Positions 34,552 to 45,606 of a stretch of 64,000 nt of DNA are shown piece by piece. The translations under genes were made by a program, and so were the position numbers. The notes beneath the pieces were generated by a model. The model was not told the DNA's origin. It saw only the letters and a list, made by a program, of their open reading frames with translations, and made no database searches. The stretch's first letter is position 1; every line of letters starts with the position of its first letter. Source of the DNA: Sambucus nigra (taxonomy: Eukaryota; Streptophyta; Magnoliopsida; Dipsacales; Adoxaceae). The stretch covers positions 394,032,561-394,096,560 of the forward strand of contig OX422208.1 of assembly GCA_949130495.1 (NCBI GenBank). Direction: 5' to 3'.

Positions 34552-35220
34552 CTCATTTTGAAACAAACTTTGACATCTAGCTTTCCAAATTTCCCATAAT
34601 ATCACTAGAGGGATAATCTGAAAAAAATCTCTTTGAAAACTTCCTCTAGCTTTAGATAACCACCAAGCCATAAGCATGGCATTGATAGACTGAAACGATG
34701 GAATCACATCAGTTAAGTTGAGAAAAAATTTCCAAACTTCCTGGGCAATCTTCCCTTCAGGGAACAAATGCTTCATAGATTCTATATTGGCCTTACAGCT
34801 AAAGCATCTCGAGCAATACCTGATTCCAACTCTCTGAATATTATCATCAGTGGTGATGGATTTTCTGATCAGTTTCCAACTAAAGATTGATATTTTAATA
34901 GGAATGAAATAAGACCATAGCAATTTCCAACTATAAGAGCTCACTGCAGATCTTCTACACACTTGGAAAGAAGATTTTATTGAAAAAATAACATCAGGAG
35001 AAGGTTTCCAAATCACCTCATCAACAACAGTCTTTGAATTCTTTGCAACCTCTTCTTGAACTCTTCTAATTCTTCTAATGACATGAGAGGCAATAACACC
35101 ATATTGTAAAGAATTCTTATATTTATTCCTCATGAATCTTCCCCACAACCCTTTAGAATGGTTAAACCTCCAAGCAAGCTTAAAAGAGAAACATTTATTC
35201 ACATCATTAATATCTCTCAT
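34552..35220 (-). pseudogene. LINE ORF2, zf-RVT part
   Basis: Minus-strand frame open from 35220. It begins with the 'CFSFKLAWRF' segment typical of the region after RT, then 'WKPSPDVIFSIKSSFQ', and the zinc-binding reverse transcriptase motif region: 'FSWKLIRKSITTDDNIQRVG', 'CSRCFSC', 'ESMKHLFPEGKIAQEVW'. It continues into the RNase H linker across the solo LTR. The last codons of the open frame lie in the LTR and do not belong to the LINE. Confidence 0.8.
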
Positions 35221-35694
35221 GCCTAATACTCCTTCTTAAGTTAGAAGGAAAAAAATTTCCCACTTGATCCAAGCTTTTTTTTTTACGTCTAACAGAATCT
35301 GAACCCCGAATTTTTTTGCTAAACATAGACTGAATTATATTTATAACAGATATAGGAGGATTCAAAGCTGCTAAGGAATAAATAGGAATGTAAGCTAGAA
35401 CATGCTTGATCAAAACCAACCTACCTGCAGATGATAAAAACTTAGTTTTCCAACCCAAAAATTTATTTATGATCTTTTCAATCAAATCAGAATAAAAAAT
35501 AGCCTTATTCCTGCCAGCAAAAAGAGGACAACCCAAGTAGACTAAAGGCAACTTCTTAGATTTCAGACCCAAGACATTAAAAATTTGAATCTTCCTGACT
35601 ACGATAGACCTTCAGATACTGTAAAGCTACTTTTATCCCTGTTTAGAGATTGACTTGATGATTTCTCATATTTGATCAAAAAGTTCATAAGGTT
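35207..35694 (-). pseudogene. LINE ORF2, RT thumb and connection
   Basis: An open stretch at 35572-35207 carries 'LPLVYLGCPLFAGRN' (the usual 'YLG.PL..GR' block after the RT of L1 elements) and 'FLSSAGRLVLIKHVLAYIP'. It is in a different frame from the RT before and the zf-RVT after it, so at least two frameshifts occur here. The stretch 35573-35694 is not open. Confidence 0.75.
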
Positions 35695-36600
35695 TTACAG
35701 ACTTATCTTCCTCCCATTAACAAAGATAATCACATCATCAACAAAACTTATATGAGATATTAAAGGGCTACCAGGAGGATGAGAAAAAGGAACAATCTTC
35801 TTAACCCCAACTAAATGATTTAAACCTCTAGAAAGAGCTTCTGCAATGATAATAACAAGAGATGGGCATAATGGATCTCCTTTTTTTAAACCTCTGGAAG
35901 ATCGAAAAAAACATGAAGGCTTGCCATTTATAAGAATAGAGAACCAATTATTAGATAGCAATCTCCAAATGAAATCAATGAAGGTTTCATTAAAACCAAA
36001 TTTTCTAAGCACTTTAAGAAGGAACATCCAAGACACTCTATCATATGCTTTCTCCATGTCCAATTTAATGATCACGTTAGATCCATGACTTTTCCTATTG
36101 AGCAGACTAACCATCTCATGAGCTAAGAGGATATTATCTTGGATATTTCTATCCTTGATAAAACCACTTTGATTTTGGGGTATGATGAGAGGAAGGATAT
36201 GACTAATTCTAGAATTGAGAATTTTAGAAATAATTTTTTGAGAGAACTTCCCATGACTAATAGGTCTGAATTGAGAGCCTTTCAAAGGATTCTTAACTTT
36301 GGGGATAAAGACCACATTAGTAGCAGACCAACTTTTAGGAATGGTATTACCAACAAAGAAACATTGCACAGCTCTAATCAAGTCATTCTTAATAATCTCC
36401 CATCAGGAGATATTAAAAGATCTACTGAATCCATCAGGTCCATGATAACTATCCTCATTTAACTGATTAATGGCAACAAAGATCTCCTCTTCTTCAGGTA
36501 ACTGGGAAAGTTTTCCATTCATCTCTTCATTAATTACACTTGGAATAACATCCAATAAAGATTCATCAATATTAACTAAGTCAGCAAACATCTATCAGTA
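35695..36600 (-). pseudogene. LINE ORF2, reverse transcriptase
   Basis: L1-type RT. 'GPDGFSRSFN' is in the piece 36591-36403. A stop separates it from 36381-35695 with 'IPKSWSATNVVFIPK', 'FRPIS', 'QSGFIKDRNIQDNILLAHE', 'IIKLDMEKAYDRVSW' (first catalytic aspartate), 'SRGLKKGDPLCPSL' and 'FVDDVIIF' (the catalytic DD pair, about 35740). Catalytic residues are intact; the frame is not. It works with the endonuclease by target-primed reverse transcription in the nucleus. Confidence 0.85.
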
Positions 36601-37792
36601 AAATGTTGGACAAAAATATCAGCAATTTCAGTATGGTTCTCCTTCAAACAAAGATTCTCATCTTTAATTTTGAGGATAGACAACTTGTACTAGCTTTTAC
36701 TACAGCATGGAAAAACATAGAGTTTTTATGTCCCTCTTCAAGCCATTTGATTTTAGATTTTTGTCTCCAGAAAACGTCTTCCTGCTTCAAAACTTCTTCA
36801 ATCTTGATTCTAGAATTCTGCATCTTCACTCTATTTGATTGAGATGGATTAATCTCAAATTCATGCTCCATAGCTAACACTTCATCCTCCAAGTCGTGAA
36901 TGTTCTGAAATAAAATTTTAAAAGTCTCTTTATTCCACACCTTGAGGGCAGCCTTCAATCTTTTCAACTTCATAGAAAAATAAGACATAGGATTACCATA
37001 TGACCGATCTGACCAAGCCTGGCTAACAAAAGGATTAAAAGATTTGTGGGAAATCCACATCTTCTGGAAGATAAAAGGTCTAGGAACAAGGTCCAAATGA
37101 CTTCTAATGGAAAGGATGAGAGGAGAATGATCACTACACCTCTTAGACAGGTGAGTAATAGAGCAATTCTGAAATGTAGAGGACCATTTGAGATTGACCA
37201 AAGCCCTTTCAAGCCTAGAACTGATGGAATCTTCATCAACTCTAAAAGTAGACCAAGTATATCGAGAACCATGGTAGCCCAAATCTAAAAGCCCGCAATA
37301 ATTTACACAATCTTTGAAATCTTCCACAGATTGAAAATTAATAGAATTACCCCCTATTTTTTCTTCTTGACATTATACCACATTAAAATCTCCAATAAAT
37401 ATTTGAGTCAAATCTCCATAATTAGAGGAAATAAACTCCAGCTCACTCCACAAGTGTCTTCTCTCCTCCGCAGTATGTTTAGCATATACCACAGTAACAA
37501 TCACATCACTCACCATATTCTCATGTGAAATTTTTAAGGACATAAATTGCTCTTCATTCAGCAGGACCTGAACTTTCATCATATCCTTCCAAAAGGACCA
37601 AATTTTATTAGATTTATTGACAGCAACTTCATCAAAATTCCACTTCATCATAAAATTATTAATTTTGAGGCAGTCCACCTTTGGCTCTATAATAGACATA
37701 AGCAATTTGAAATCCTTAATAAATTTTTTAATCCTTCTATTTGTTGGCTTGTTAACTACCCCACGAGAATTCCAACTTAAGAAGTTAATCAT
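36601..37792 (-). pseudogene. LINE ORF2 start, endonuclease and following linker
   Basis: An apurinic-type endonuclease. The ATG at 37792-37790 overlaps the ORF1 stop as ATGA. It opens MINFLSWNSRGVVNK, the usual 'NWNCRG' type start, then 'IIEPKV', the 'IGDFNVV' aspartate-asparagine block (about 37376), and after a stop at 37375-37373 'GLLDLGYHGSRYTWS' and 'SDHSPLIL' (about 37135) with the final histidine. The same frame is open to 36644. Beyond that a frameshift leads to the RT. All key endonuclease blocks are recognisable. Confidence 0.85.
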
Positions 37793-37849
37793 TGAGCCAT
37801 TTGATAAGAATTTCTCCACAAGCTTTTCCTTTGAGATCTTGTAATCCTC
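37789..37849 (-). pseudogene. LINE ORF1, last 20 codons
   Basis: This short piece continues the frame of 48812-48538 when element E and one TSD are taken out, and ends with tga at 37791-37789 inside the ATGA that starts ORF2. It was split from the rest of ORF1 by 10.7 kb of element E. Confidence 0.7.
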
Positions 37850-40761
37850 TGTAATACCCCGTATTTTTGAGATATTTATTTATGGGATTAATTAAATTAA
37901 ATGCGTATTAATTGGAAATTAATCCGGATTAAAATACTAGCGAGATGCGAGTTGGTATTTGAATATAATGTGCATATATGATTATACATGAATATTGAAG
38001 TATGAAATTTGTCGTGAGATTGAAATACGGGAAATTGAAAAATTTTATTGAGGCGCGTGTGACAGTCGCGTCAGGGAAATATTTATTTTAATTAAAAAGT
38101 GAATTTTAGTTCTATTAACTGTATGGTCGTTTTGAGTGCGCCAACGCGTCCGGAAGGGTCGAAATAGTCAGAAAACACTAGCCGGGGGTTAAGTTTGGGT
38201 CCCGGGGCATTATTGGGCCATACCGGTAAATTATAAGGGCATTTTGGTAATTTCGGAAATTGGGTAATTAAAACCCACGAAAATTAGAGTTAAAAATATA
38301 ACTTAGTATTAACCCACTAAGCCATTTCCAACCCCAATTTAGGAAGTGGGCTACGGGAGAAGTTATAACTTGGCAAAACAAACCCCACCTCCATTAACAC
38401 CTTGAGAAGAACTTGTAGAGAGGGAGAGAAAGAGAAGGATTCTGCAGAGAGAGAGAGAAGGGAATTCAACCTTCAGAAATTCGTCATCAAATCAGAGATT
38501 CCAATAAGGCAAGTGGTTTAATTCCAATTAATTTCAGAGAATGCTTCTTCCATGTGTAGGAATTTATAAAAATCTTATTGTTCTTGGGAGTTTGATAAAA
38601 ACCCGTTAATTTGGAATTAGAAACTTGTATTGTGATGAGGATTTGCATGTAGAACTATATGTAGGTGAATAATCTGATGTTAATACGTTTTGGATGAAAC
38701 AAAAACGGATTTATTTAGACTCTTTGATGATTTATAAATTTTAGGGTCCATGTTCTTGAAATTGGGGATAAATGTATGGATTTGATATTTGGATGATGTT
38801 TATAGTGATTTAATCCCCACAAAAATGTTAGTAGGTGACCTATGTATGTTTAGTAAGAATTAGGAACCTTAAATTGATGTTGGAACGATGTTTAGAGGAG
38901 ATTAGAGGTGTAGAGAAATTTGAAAAACGAGTAAAGAAATTTTTGGGCTTGAATCTGGCCACTCGTTAGAAGACCTACCCAGGTCGTTCGAACGAGCTTC
39001 TAACGAGTTGACAGTTTGGGTTCTAACGAGAGGGATGTTCGTTCGAAGACTTTCATTCGAACGAGATCTCGTTAGAAGGCCCAGTTCATTCGAACGAACT
39101 CTCGTTCGAACAGCCTCGTTCGAACGAAACTTCGAACAAGTTGACAGTTTAGGCTTTTTAGCCTATTTTGATCCCGAGTGTCCCGTAACCTTGTGTATAC
39201 GTAGAGATAACTTTCCCTTGATGATTAATTGTTACATTTGGGATGTTTGGGATATAATGAGGAGTCAAACCTAGAAGTATAGTTTGAACCTAAGGGAAAA
39301 TATGAAGTAGGACGTGAGTGTATATTACGTTGCGAGAACTATTGACGGCCTAATTTGTTATATTAACCGGGAACATATGAATTGTGTAGTATTATATGTC
39401 GGTACTAGAATGAGAAGTGTACCACCAATATATTATGGTGATTACTAAGATGTATGAATACGTAGTATACGTATTGATTTTATGTGTATGACATACCTAC
39501 CATACTTGCTATCACGGGAGGTTTACGTTCGCTTAGGGCCGTCTAATCCTTGTTTCGCCCGGATTTAGATTGGTTACCTCGATGAACATAGGTCAGAGAA
39601 GGACTTATTGGGATGTTAATAAGTCTGCTGATCATGGGAGCGCAGGTATGTGCGTGACCCATGTGATGTGACTGTGTTCGCCTCCATGATTTGTGATGTT
39701 GTTATCTGAACGATTCCTGAGAGATTCGGAATGCGTGATCCTTATGTATGTGATGTACCGGGATGGATAGCAGAGTATGTGTGCACCGCAGCTTAGTCTC
39801 GGGGTTCTTGTATTGTATATTTATGATGTGAATAATATACACTTAATTAATGGGAACTTTCATGTAAATATTGTGAATATAATTATGGTAATGTTTTGAG
39901 AAAGCATAACGGGTTAATTGATAGTGAATTATATTACAAATTGAGAATTCGAGTGTATGTAAATCCCTTTATTTAATTGATAACGTTAGAATATAATATG
40001 GGAATCGAGTAGTAAGGGTTAGAACTTATTACAGTTTGGTTAGATATGGTTGTCTTATAGATGGGTACGGTACGTTAGGAGTGCACATGTAGTCGAGAGG
40101 TAAGAATTTCATGTGAGTGCACGTCCTAACATGTATTTTGCATTTAATGTTTTAATGTTATTAGAACACTTGCTATTTTTAAATGATTTCCACTTTCGGG
40201 CTCTGACCCATTTGCTTTCAAATCTATTTTTGTAAAAACCATTTTAGGTGCCCAGCCACAAGGACACCATGCTTAGGATTCTCATACAGGTGACGAGCTG
40301 TAGCTGTTTGTGGAAGTTACAGGACTTTGCTTGTAGACGCTTCATCTATCTTGACTCGATATTCTTCAGTTATCATTTATAGGGCATGTCGCCCATTTCT
40401 TTTAGAGACATTTCATTTATTTCAGTTATTGAGACTTCTGGCATGTAATTATTCAGGATTCAGACTTGTAGTATTATTTTTCAATTGTGGGATTTTGTGA
40501 GGAGTTTTCCTCCGAATTTATATTTATGTTGTTGGTTATTCATTACTTCATTATAGTGAATGGTTGTTATTCTTTCATTAATCTTTTACTGCATGTTAAT
40601 CAGACTTAACTTAAAATTTGGCACTTACTTTTTAAATACTAGGTGGTTAGTAATTATTAAAATGTTTTCGACAGTGATGCTATTAACTGAACCAACTTGG
40701 AATTTTGAATTAATTTAATAAAGGAGTAGATACCCGGTATTTAATTAGTCGGGGTGTCACA
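37850..40761 (+). repeat. 5' LTR of element E
   Basis: It starts TGTAATACCCCGTATTTTTG and ends GTCGGGGTGTCACA, 2,912 bp. It holds the conserved block at 38123-38176, a cluster of cgttcgaacgag words (38980-39130), a gggctctgaccc motif (about 40198) and 'ggtgcccagccacaa' (40249). The ORF at 39008-39274 overlaps the palindromic cluster and is not regarded as a gene. Confidence 0.95.
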
Positions 40762-40763
40762 GG

Positions 40764-40775
40764 TGGTATTGGAGC
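40764..40775 (+). other. PBS of element E
   Basis: tggtattggagc, two bases after the LTR, is a version of the tRNA-iMet site tggtatcagagc with two changes (ca to tg). It is followed by 'atcaggttcttgtg' as in many gypsy elements. Confidence 0.75.
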
Positions 40776-40944
40776 ATCAGGTTCTTGTGTCCTTTAGGAT
40801 CTGAACGGCTTATTATGTTTCCGCTGAGCTTTCTTTGATGTAGAGCCCTATATTTTAGGACTGTTGTATTCTCTTGTTTATGCTATGTTCTTCAGCTATT
40901 TTAAGTTTATAACTGCGAACTTATAAACTTAATTCTTATTTCAG

Positions 40945-42201
40945 ATGCCTCCACGACGTGCACAAAGGATTCCCAGGGATGCAACGCCAGAACCACAGCC
41001 CGTACCAGTTCAGGGCACGATGAATGACGCCGAGGTTGCAGCCATTGTGGCCCAGGCGGTAAATGTCGTACTAGAAGTAGTTCAGCAGGCACCACCTCAA
41101 GCGCCGATAGCCGCGCTAGTTCAGGCTCATGCATTCCCGTCTACTTGGGAACGTGTACGTGATGCTTTTCAGAAAGCACACCCTCCGGAGTTCGCAGGTA
41201 GCTCCGATGTAGTAGTTTCGAGTAAGTGGAGGAAGGACATCCAGCGACACCTAAGGATGTATGAGTGCACAGATGTCCAGAAGCAGATACTAGCTACCTT
41301 TAAGCTAGTAGGGTCTGCACTGCAGTGGTGGGAGTCTATTACCACAGTGGAGAAGAGAGATACTCTCACTATTCAGGAGTTTTGGGTGCGGTTTGACCGC
41401 AAGTACTTTCCGTCGGCTGTTCACACAGAGATGAGGAGGAAGTTGATGAGCCTCAAGCAGGAGGGTAAGACTGTGGCCGAGTATGAGGCCGAATTCACTG
41501 ATCTTCTGAATATTGTTTCGGATGAGATACCGACGGAGGAAAAGAAGATACAAAAATTTACTGACGGGTTGACATGGAGGATTCGTCAGCACTTGTTAGG
41601 GAACCTCTTGTTAGCCACTTATTCTAATGTGGTTAACGCTGCATTGCTCCATTGCCAGGATCACCGCTTTCACATGGCTGAGGGCAAGCGATCGGGAGAG
41701 TCTAGCCATCAGGGCAAGACTGGAGGAAATGGTGCCAGTGGGGCACAATCTGTTCAGGGGCAGAGGCAGGGTGATCAGGGTACCCAGCAGGGGGATCACA
41801 AGAGGTTCAGATCAGGAAATTTCAGTCACGGGCAAGGAGGTTTTCGGCAGGGCCATCAGGGTCCGAACGGCCATCAGCACCAGCAGGGTCAGAATGGTCA
41901 ACAGTAGTTTCAGCAGGGCCAGTGGAGGAACGGTAACGGCCACCAGGGCCGGGGGCAGCAGGGACAGAGAGGGGGAACGGGAAAGTGTTTCGTTTGTGGC
42001 AAGACTGGCCATAAATGCCAGGACTGTCCTGATAGGGGTAGGGCCCCGCAGCAGCAGCAGGGTGCTCGACATGAGCCACAGAGGCCACTTTTTCCACCAG
42101 CCCTCCCAGCTCCAGCCCAGGTGCCAGCTCTTCCAGCCATTCCAGCAGTTCCTGTGCAGCAGGGAGAGTTACAGTATGGACGTGTCTATAACGTCCACTA
42201 G
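40945..42201 (+). pseudogene. gag: Element E gag with zinc knuckle
   Basis: First part of one continuous 1,540-codon frame (40945-45564). The ATG at 40945 gives MPPRRAQRIPRD. The retrotransposon gag domain lies at about codons 65-210: 'FAGSSDVVVSSKWRKDIQR', 'ALQWWES', 'FWVRFDRKYFP', 'YEAEFTDLLN'. A glutamine-, glycine-rich stretch follows, then a complete CX2CX4HX4C knuckle CFVCGKTGHKCQDC at codons 348-361 (41986-42027). Two in-frame TAG stops are present, at 41905-41907 in the glutamine-rich stretch and at 42199-42201. Both would be CAG before one C-to-T change. Minus-strand ORFs over 41300-42560 are shadows of this GC-richer frame. Confidence 0.9.
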
Positions 42202-44070
42202 GCAGCAGCTCCGCAGACACCACCCGCGATTGAGGGTATGTTTCCTATCCATGGTACTATGGGTCGGGTTTTGTTTGATACGGGGGCAACACATTGCTTT
42301 ATAGCTACACATTTTGTGAAAGCCTTAGGGTTGTTAGCCACAGCAGAGAGCACAGTGACGTGTGTAGACTCACCATTGGGGAGTGGGTCACTTATTTTCT
42401 TTATATGCCGGGGAGTAGGGGTAGAGATTGGTAGTTTGGTATTACCTGCAGATATGTTAGTATTAGAGATGACCGAGTATGATGCCATTATTGGTATGGA
42501 TTGGCTTGTTGCGTACCGAGCCATGATTGACTGTTTCAGTAGGAGTATTATCTTTGCCATTCCCGGGCAGGAGATATTTTTGGTGGCGATGCCTCATTCC
42601 GAGGGAGGATCGTCCACTCATTTGTACTATATAGAGGAGGAGACCTCTAAGGAGGTGGTGATACCACTTGATTCGATTCCGGTTGTTACAGAGTTTGCCG
42701 ATGTATTTCAGGATATACCTGGATTACCCCCCAGTCGAGAGATAGAGTTTTTCATAGACCTATTACCAGATACGAGACCTATAGCACGCGCACCGTACCG
42801 TATGGCTCCAGCTGAGATGAGGGAGTTACGGGATCAGATTGAGCAGTTGTTGGGTCAGGGGTTTATACGGAGGAGTACTTCGCCATGGGGTGCCCCTGTG
42901 TTGTTCGTGAAGAAGAGAGATGGTTCACTGAGATTGTGTGTGGACTACCGAGAGTTGAATAAGGTCACGATACGGAATAAATATCTGTTGCCTCGAATCG
43001 ATGACTTATTCGACCAGTTGAGAGGAGCTTCTTTCTTCTCAAAGATTGATTTGAGATCGGGATACCATCAGTTGCGTATCAGGGAAGAGGATGTCTCGAA
43101 GACTGCGTTCTTATCGAGATATGGATCTTACGAGTTTTGGGTTATGCCTTTTGGTTTGACCAACGCTCCAGCAGTGTTTATGGACTTGATGAATAGAGTG
43201 TTCAGGGATTTCCTAGATCAGTTTGTCATTGTCTTCATCGATTATATTCTGGTTTACTCCCAGACAGAGGAGGATCATGCCGAGCATTTGAGGCAAGTTT
43301 TGCAGACACTACGCCAGAACGAGTTGTATGCAAAATATGAGAAATGCGGGTTTTGGCTGAAGGAGGTCCAGTTTTTGGGACATATTATTTCCGACCGGGG
43401 AATATCTGTTGATCCAGGGAAGGTATCCGCGGTGAGGGAGTGGGGACAGCCCACGACACCGACAGAGATTCATAGTTTCTTGGGCCTAGCAGGATACTAC
43501 AGGAGGTTCATTCGGGGATTCTCGAAGATAGCAGGTCCTTTGACACATCTGACTCGTAAGGGTGTGCCATTCATCTGGAGTGATGCCTATCAGTTGGCAT
43601 TCGATGAGTTAAAGGATAAGTTGACCTCAGCACCTGTGTTAGCATTGCCGAGACCGGGAGTTGAGTATCTAGTCTACACCGATGCGTCCTTGCAAGGACT
43701 TGGAGGTGTATTACAGCAGGAGAGTCAGGACATTGCTTATGCATCACATAAGCTAAAGCCTCACGAGAAGAATTATCCCACTCATGATTTGGAGTTGGCG
43801 GCAGTTGTATTTGCTCTTCGTATTTGGAGACATTACCTTTTGGGGGAGAAGTTTCGACTGTTCACGGACCACAAGTCCCTACAGTACCTGTTCACACAGA
43901 AGGAGTTAAATATGCGGCAACAGAGGTGGCTTAAGTTCGTGAAGGATTATCAGTTCGATATCCAATACCACGAGGGGAAGGCTAAAGTGGTAGCAGACGC
44001 GTTGAGCCGCAGACCTGCTGATGAGGTGGCAGGGGTGTGGAAGGCAAAGTGGAAAGAATTGGGACACTAG
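42202..44070 (+). pseudogene. pol: Element E pol: protease, RT, RNase H
   Basis: The same frame continues without any frameshift. The protease motif [10 protein letters not shown] is at codon 444 onward (42274). RT starts at about 42720 (LPPSREIEF) with '[20 protein letters not shown]', '[12 protein letters not shown]', '[14 protein letters not shown]' and '[13 protein letters not shown]'. The active site reads FIDY at 43234-43245, where the family has FIDD, so the second catalytic aspartate is lost. RNase H (about 43660-44025) has YTDAS, '[11 protein letters not shown]', [10 protein letters not shown] and ADALSRR. The open part ends at TAG 44068-44070. Confidence 0.95.
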
Positions 44071-45564
44071 GATGCAGTGGCCCGATCATTCATGTCGGTA
44101 ATGACTGTTACGCCACAGATTGTCACGAGAGTGGTAAAGGCACAAGAAGATGACTCGTTCTGTCAGGAGCTGATAGTTTGATTATTAGCAGAGGGAGCCA
44201 AATCCTATACCGTTAGCTCAGACGGGGGATTACGCTTCAATGGGAGATTGGTAGTTCCGGAAGGGGAGGAATTGCGGCACGAGGTGATGGCCGAGTCGCA
44301 CGGCTCACGGTTCGCGGTACATCCCGGTGGGGACAAAATGTACCAAGACATGAGACGTCAGTATTGGTGGAGCGGGATGAAGAAAGCTATTGCCGAGTTT
44401 GTATCAAAATGCGCCACTTGTCAGCTAGTAAAAGTGGATCATCAGAGACCGGCAGGACTGCTACAGCCGTTGGAGGTCCCGATGTGGATGTGGGAGAGCA
44501 TATCCATGGACTTTATCACGGGATTGCCTACGTCACAGAGAGGTCACGACTCCATTTGGGTAATTGTGGACAGGTTGACCAAAGTCGCTCATTTTCTACC
44601 CGTAAGGACAGACTACACTACGGGACAGTATGCCCAGCTCTTTATTGCAGAGATAGTGAGACTTCACGGTGTGCCCATAAATATCGTGTCTGACCGAGAC
44701 AAGATATTTGTTTCACGGTTTTGGGAGAGTTTTCAGGAGGCCATGGGCACGGAATTGCGGTTGAGCACGGCGTACCACCCACAGACCGAAGGGTAAACCG
44801 AGCGTACGAACCAGATGTTGGAGGATATGCTACGTATGTGCATCATTGATTTCGGAGGTGGATGGGAGCAGTATCTTCCACTGGTAGAGTTTGCTTACAA
44901 CAACTCCTACAAGTTCACAATTGGCATGGCTCCATTTGAGGCGTTGTACGGTAGACCTTGTCGTTCCCCAGCATGTTGGTTGGAGGTAGGGGACAACAAA
45001 CTACTTGGACCGGAAGTGATTCAGGATACTTCGACAAGGATAGAATTGATTCGAAGTCGCATTCGGGTAGCTCAGGACAGGCAGAAGAGCTATGCTGATG
45101 CGAAGAGGTTCTTCAGAGAGTTCCAAGTGGGGGACCAGGTTTTGCTCAGAGTATCTCCTATGAAGGGGATTATGCGTTTCGGGAAGAAAGGGAAGTTGGC
45201 ACCAAGATATGTGGGACCATTTCCTATTATTGAGCGGATTGGACCGGTTGCTTATAGGCTTGGGTTACCGGAGCATTTGCATCGGATTCACGATGTGTTT
45301 CATATTTCCTCGCTAAGGAAATATCTTAGAGACGATTTGGCTCATTCTCACATTGCTTTGGAGGACATCGATCTCCAACCTGATAGCTCCTACGAGGAGG
45401 GGCCGATTGCTATTTTGGACCGAAGTGAGCGGAAACTGCGGTCAAAGATAGTCCCGTTAGTGCGTGTTCAGTGGCGACATCATAATGATGAGGAGTCCAC
45501 ATGGGAGCGCGAGGATGAGATGCGCGAACGTTATCCAGAGTTGTTCTTACCAGGTACTTTCTAG
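44071..45564 (+). pseudogene. pol: Element E pol: integrase and chromodomain-like end
   Basis: Still in the gag-pol frame. The zinc-binding HHCC region is at about 44296-44425 (histidines in '[17 protein letters not shown]', cysteines in CATCQLVK). The catalytic aspartates are in 'SMDFITGLP' (44511) and '[14 protein letters not shown]'; the glutamate is in the 'TERTNQMLEDMLR' segment directly after a TAA at 44794-44796. The GPF/GPY-like part follows (APRYVGPFPIIERIGPVAYR), then a chromodomain-like end 'VRVQWRHHNDEESTWERED' to the stop at 45564. A TGA is at 44179-44181. The chromodomain would guide integration to marked chromatin; that is family knowledge. Confidence 0.95.
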
Positions 45565-45591
45565 TTCCGAATTTCGGGACGAAATTCAGTT

Positions 45592-45606
45592 ATTAGGGGG
45601 GAAGTA
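45592..45606 (+). other. PPT of element E
   Basis: attaggggggaagta directly before the 3' LTR, preceded by 'ttcgggacgaaattcag', the usual end of Tekay-like internal regions. Confidence 0.85.

Noticed and set aside
41812..42223. Several long minus-strand ORFs over the gag of E
   Set aside because: They are antisense shadows of a glutamine/glycine-rich plus-strand gag frame.
40945..45564. Element E as a currently active retrotransposon
   Set aside because: Five in-frame stops and a changed RT active site exclude autonomous activity despite similar LTRs.
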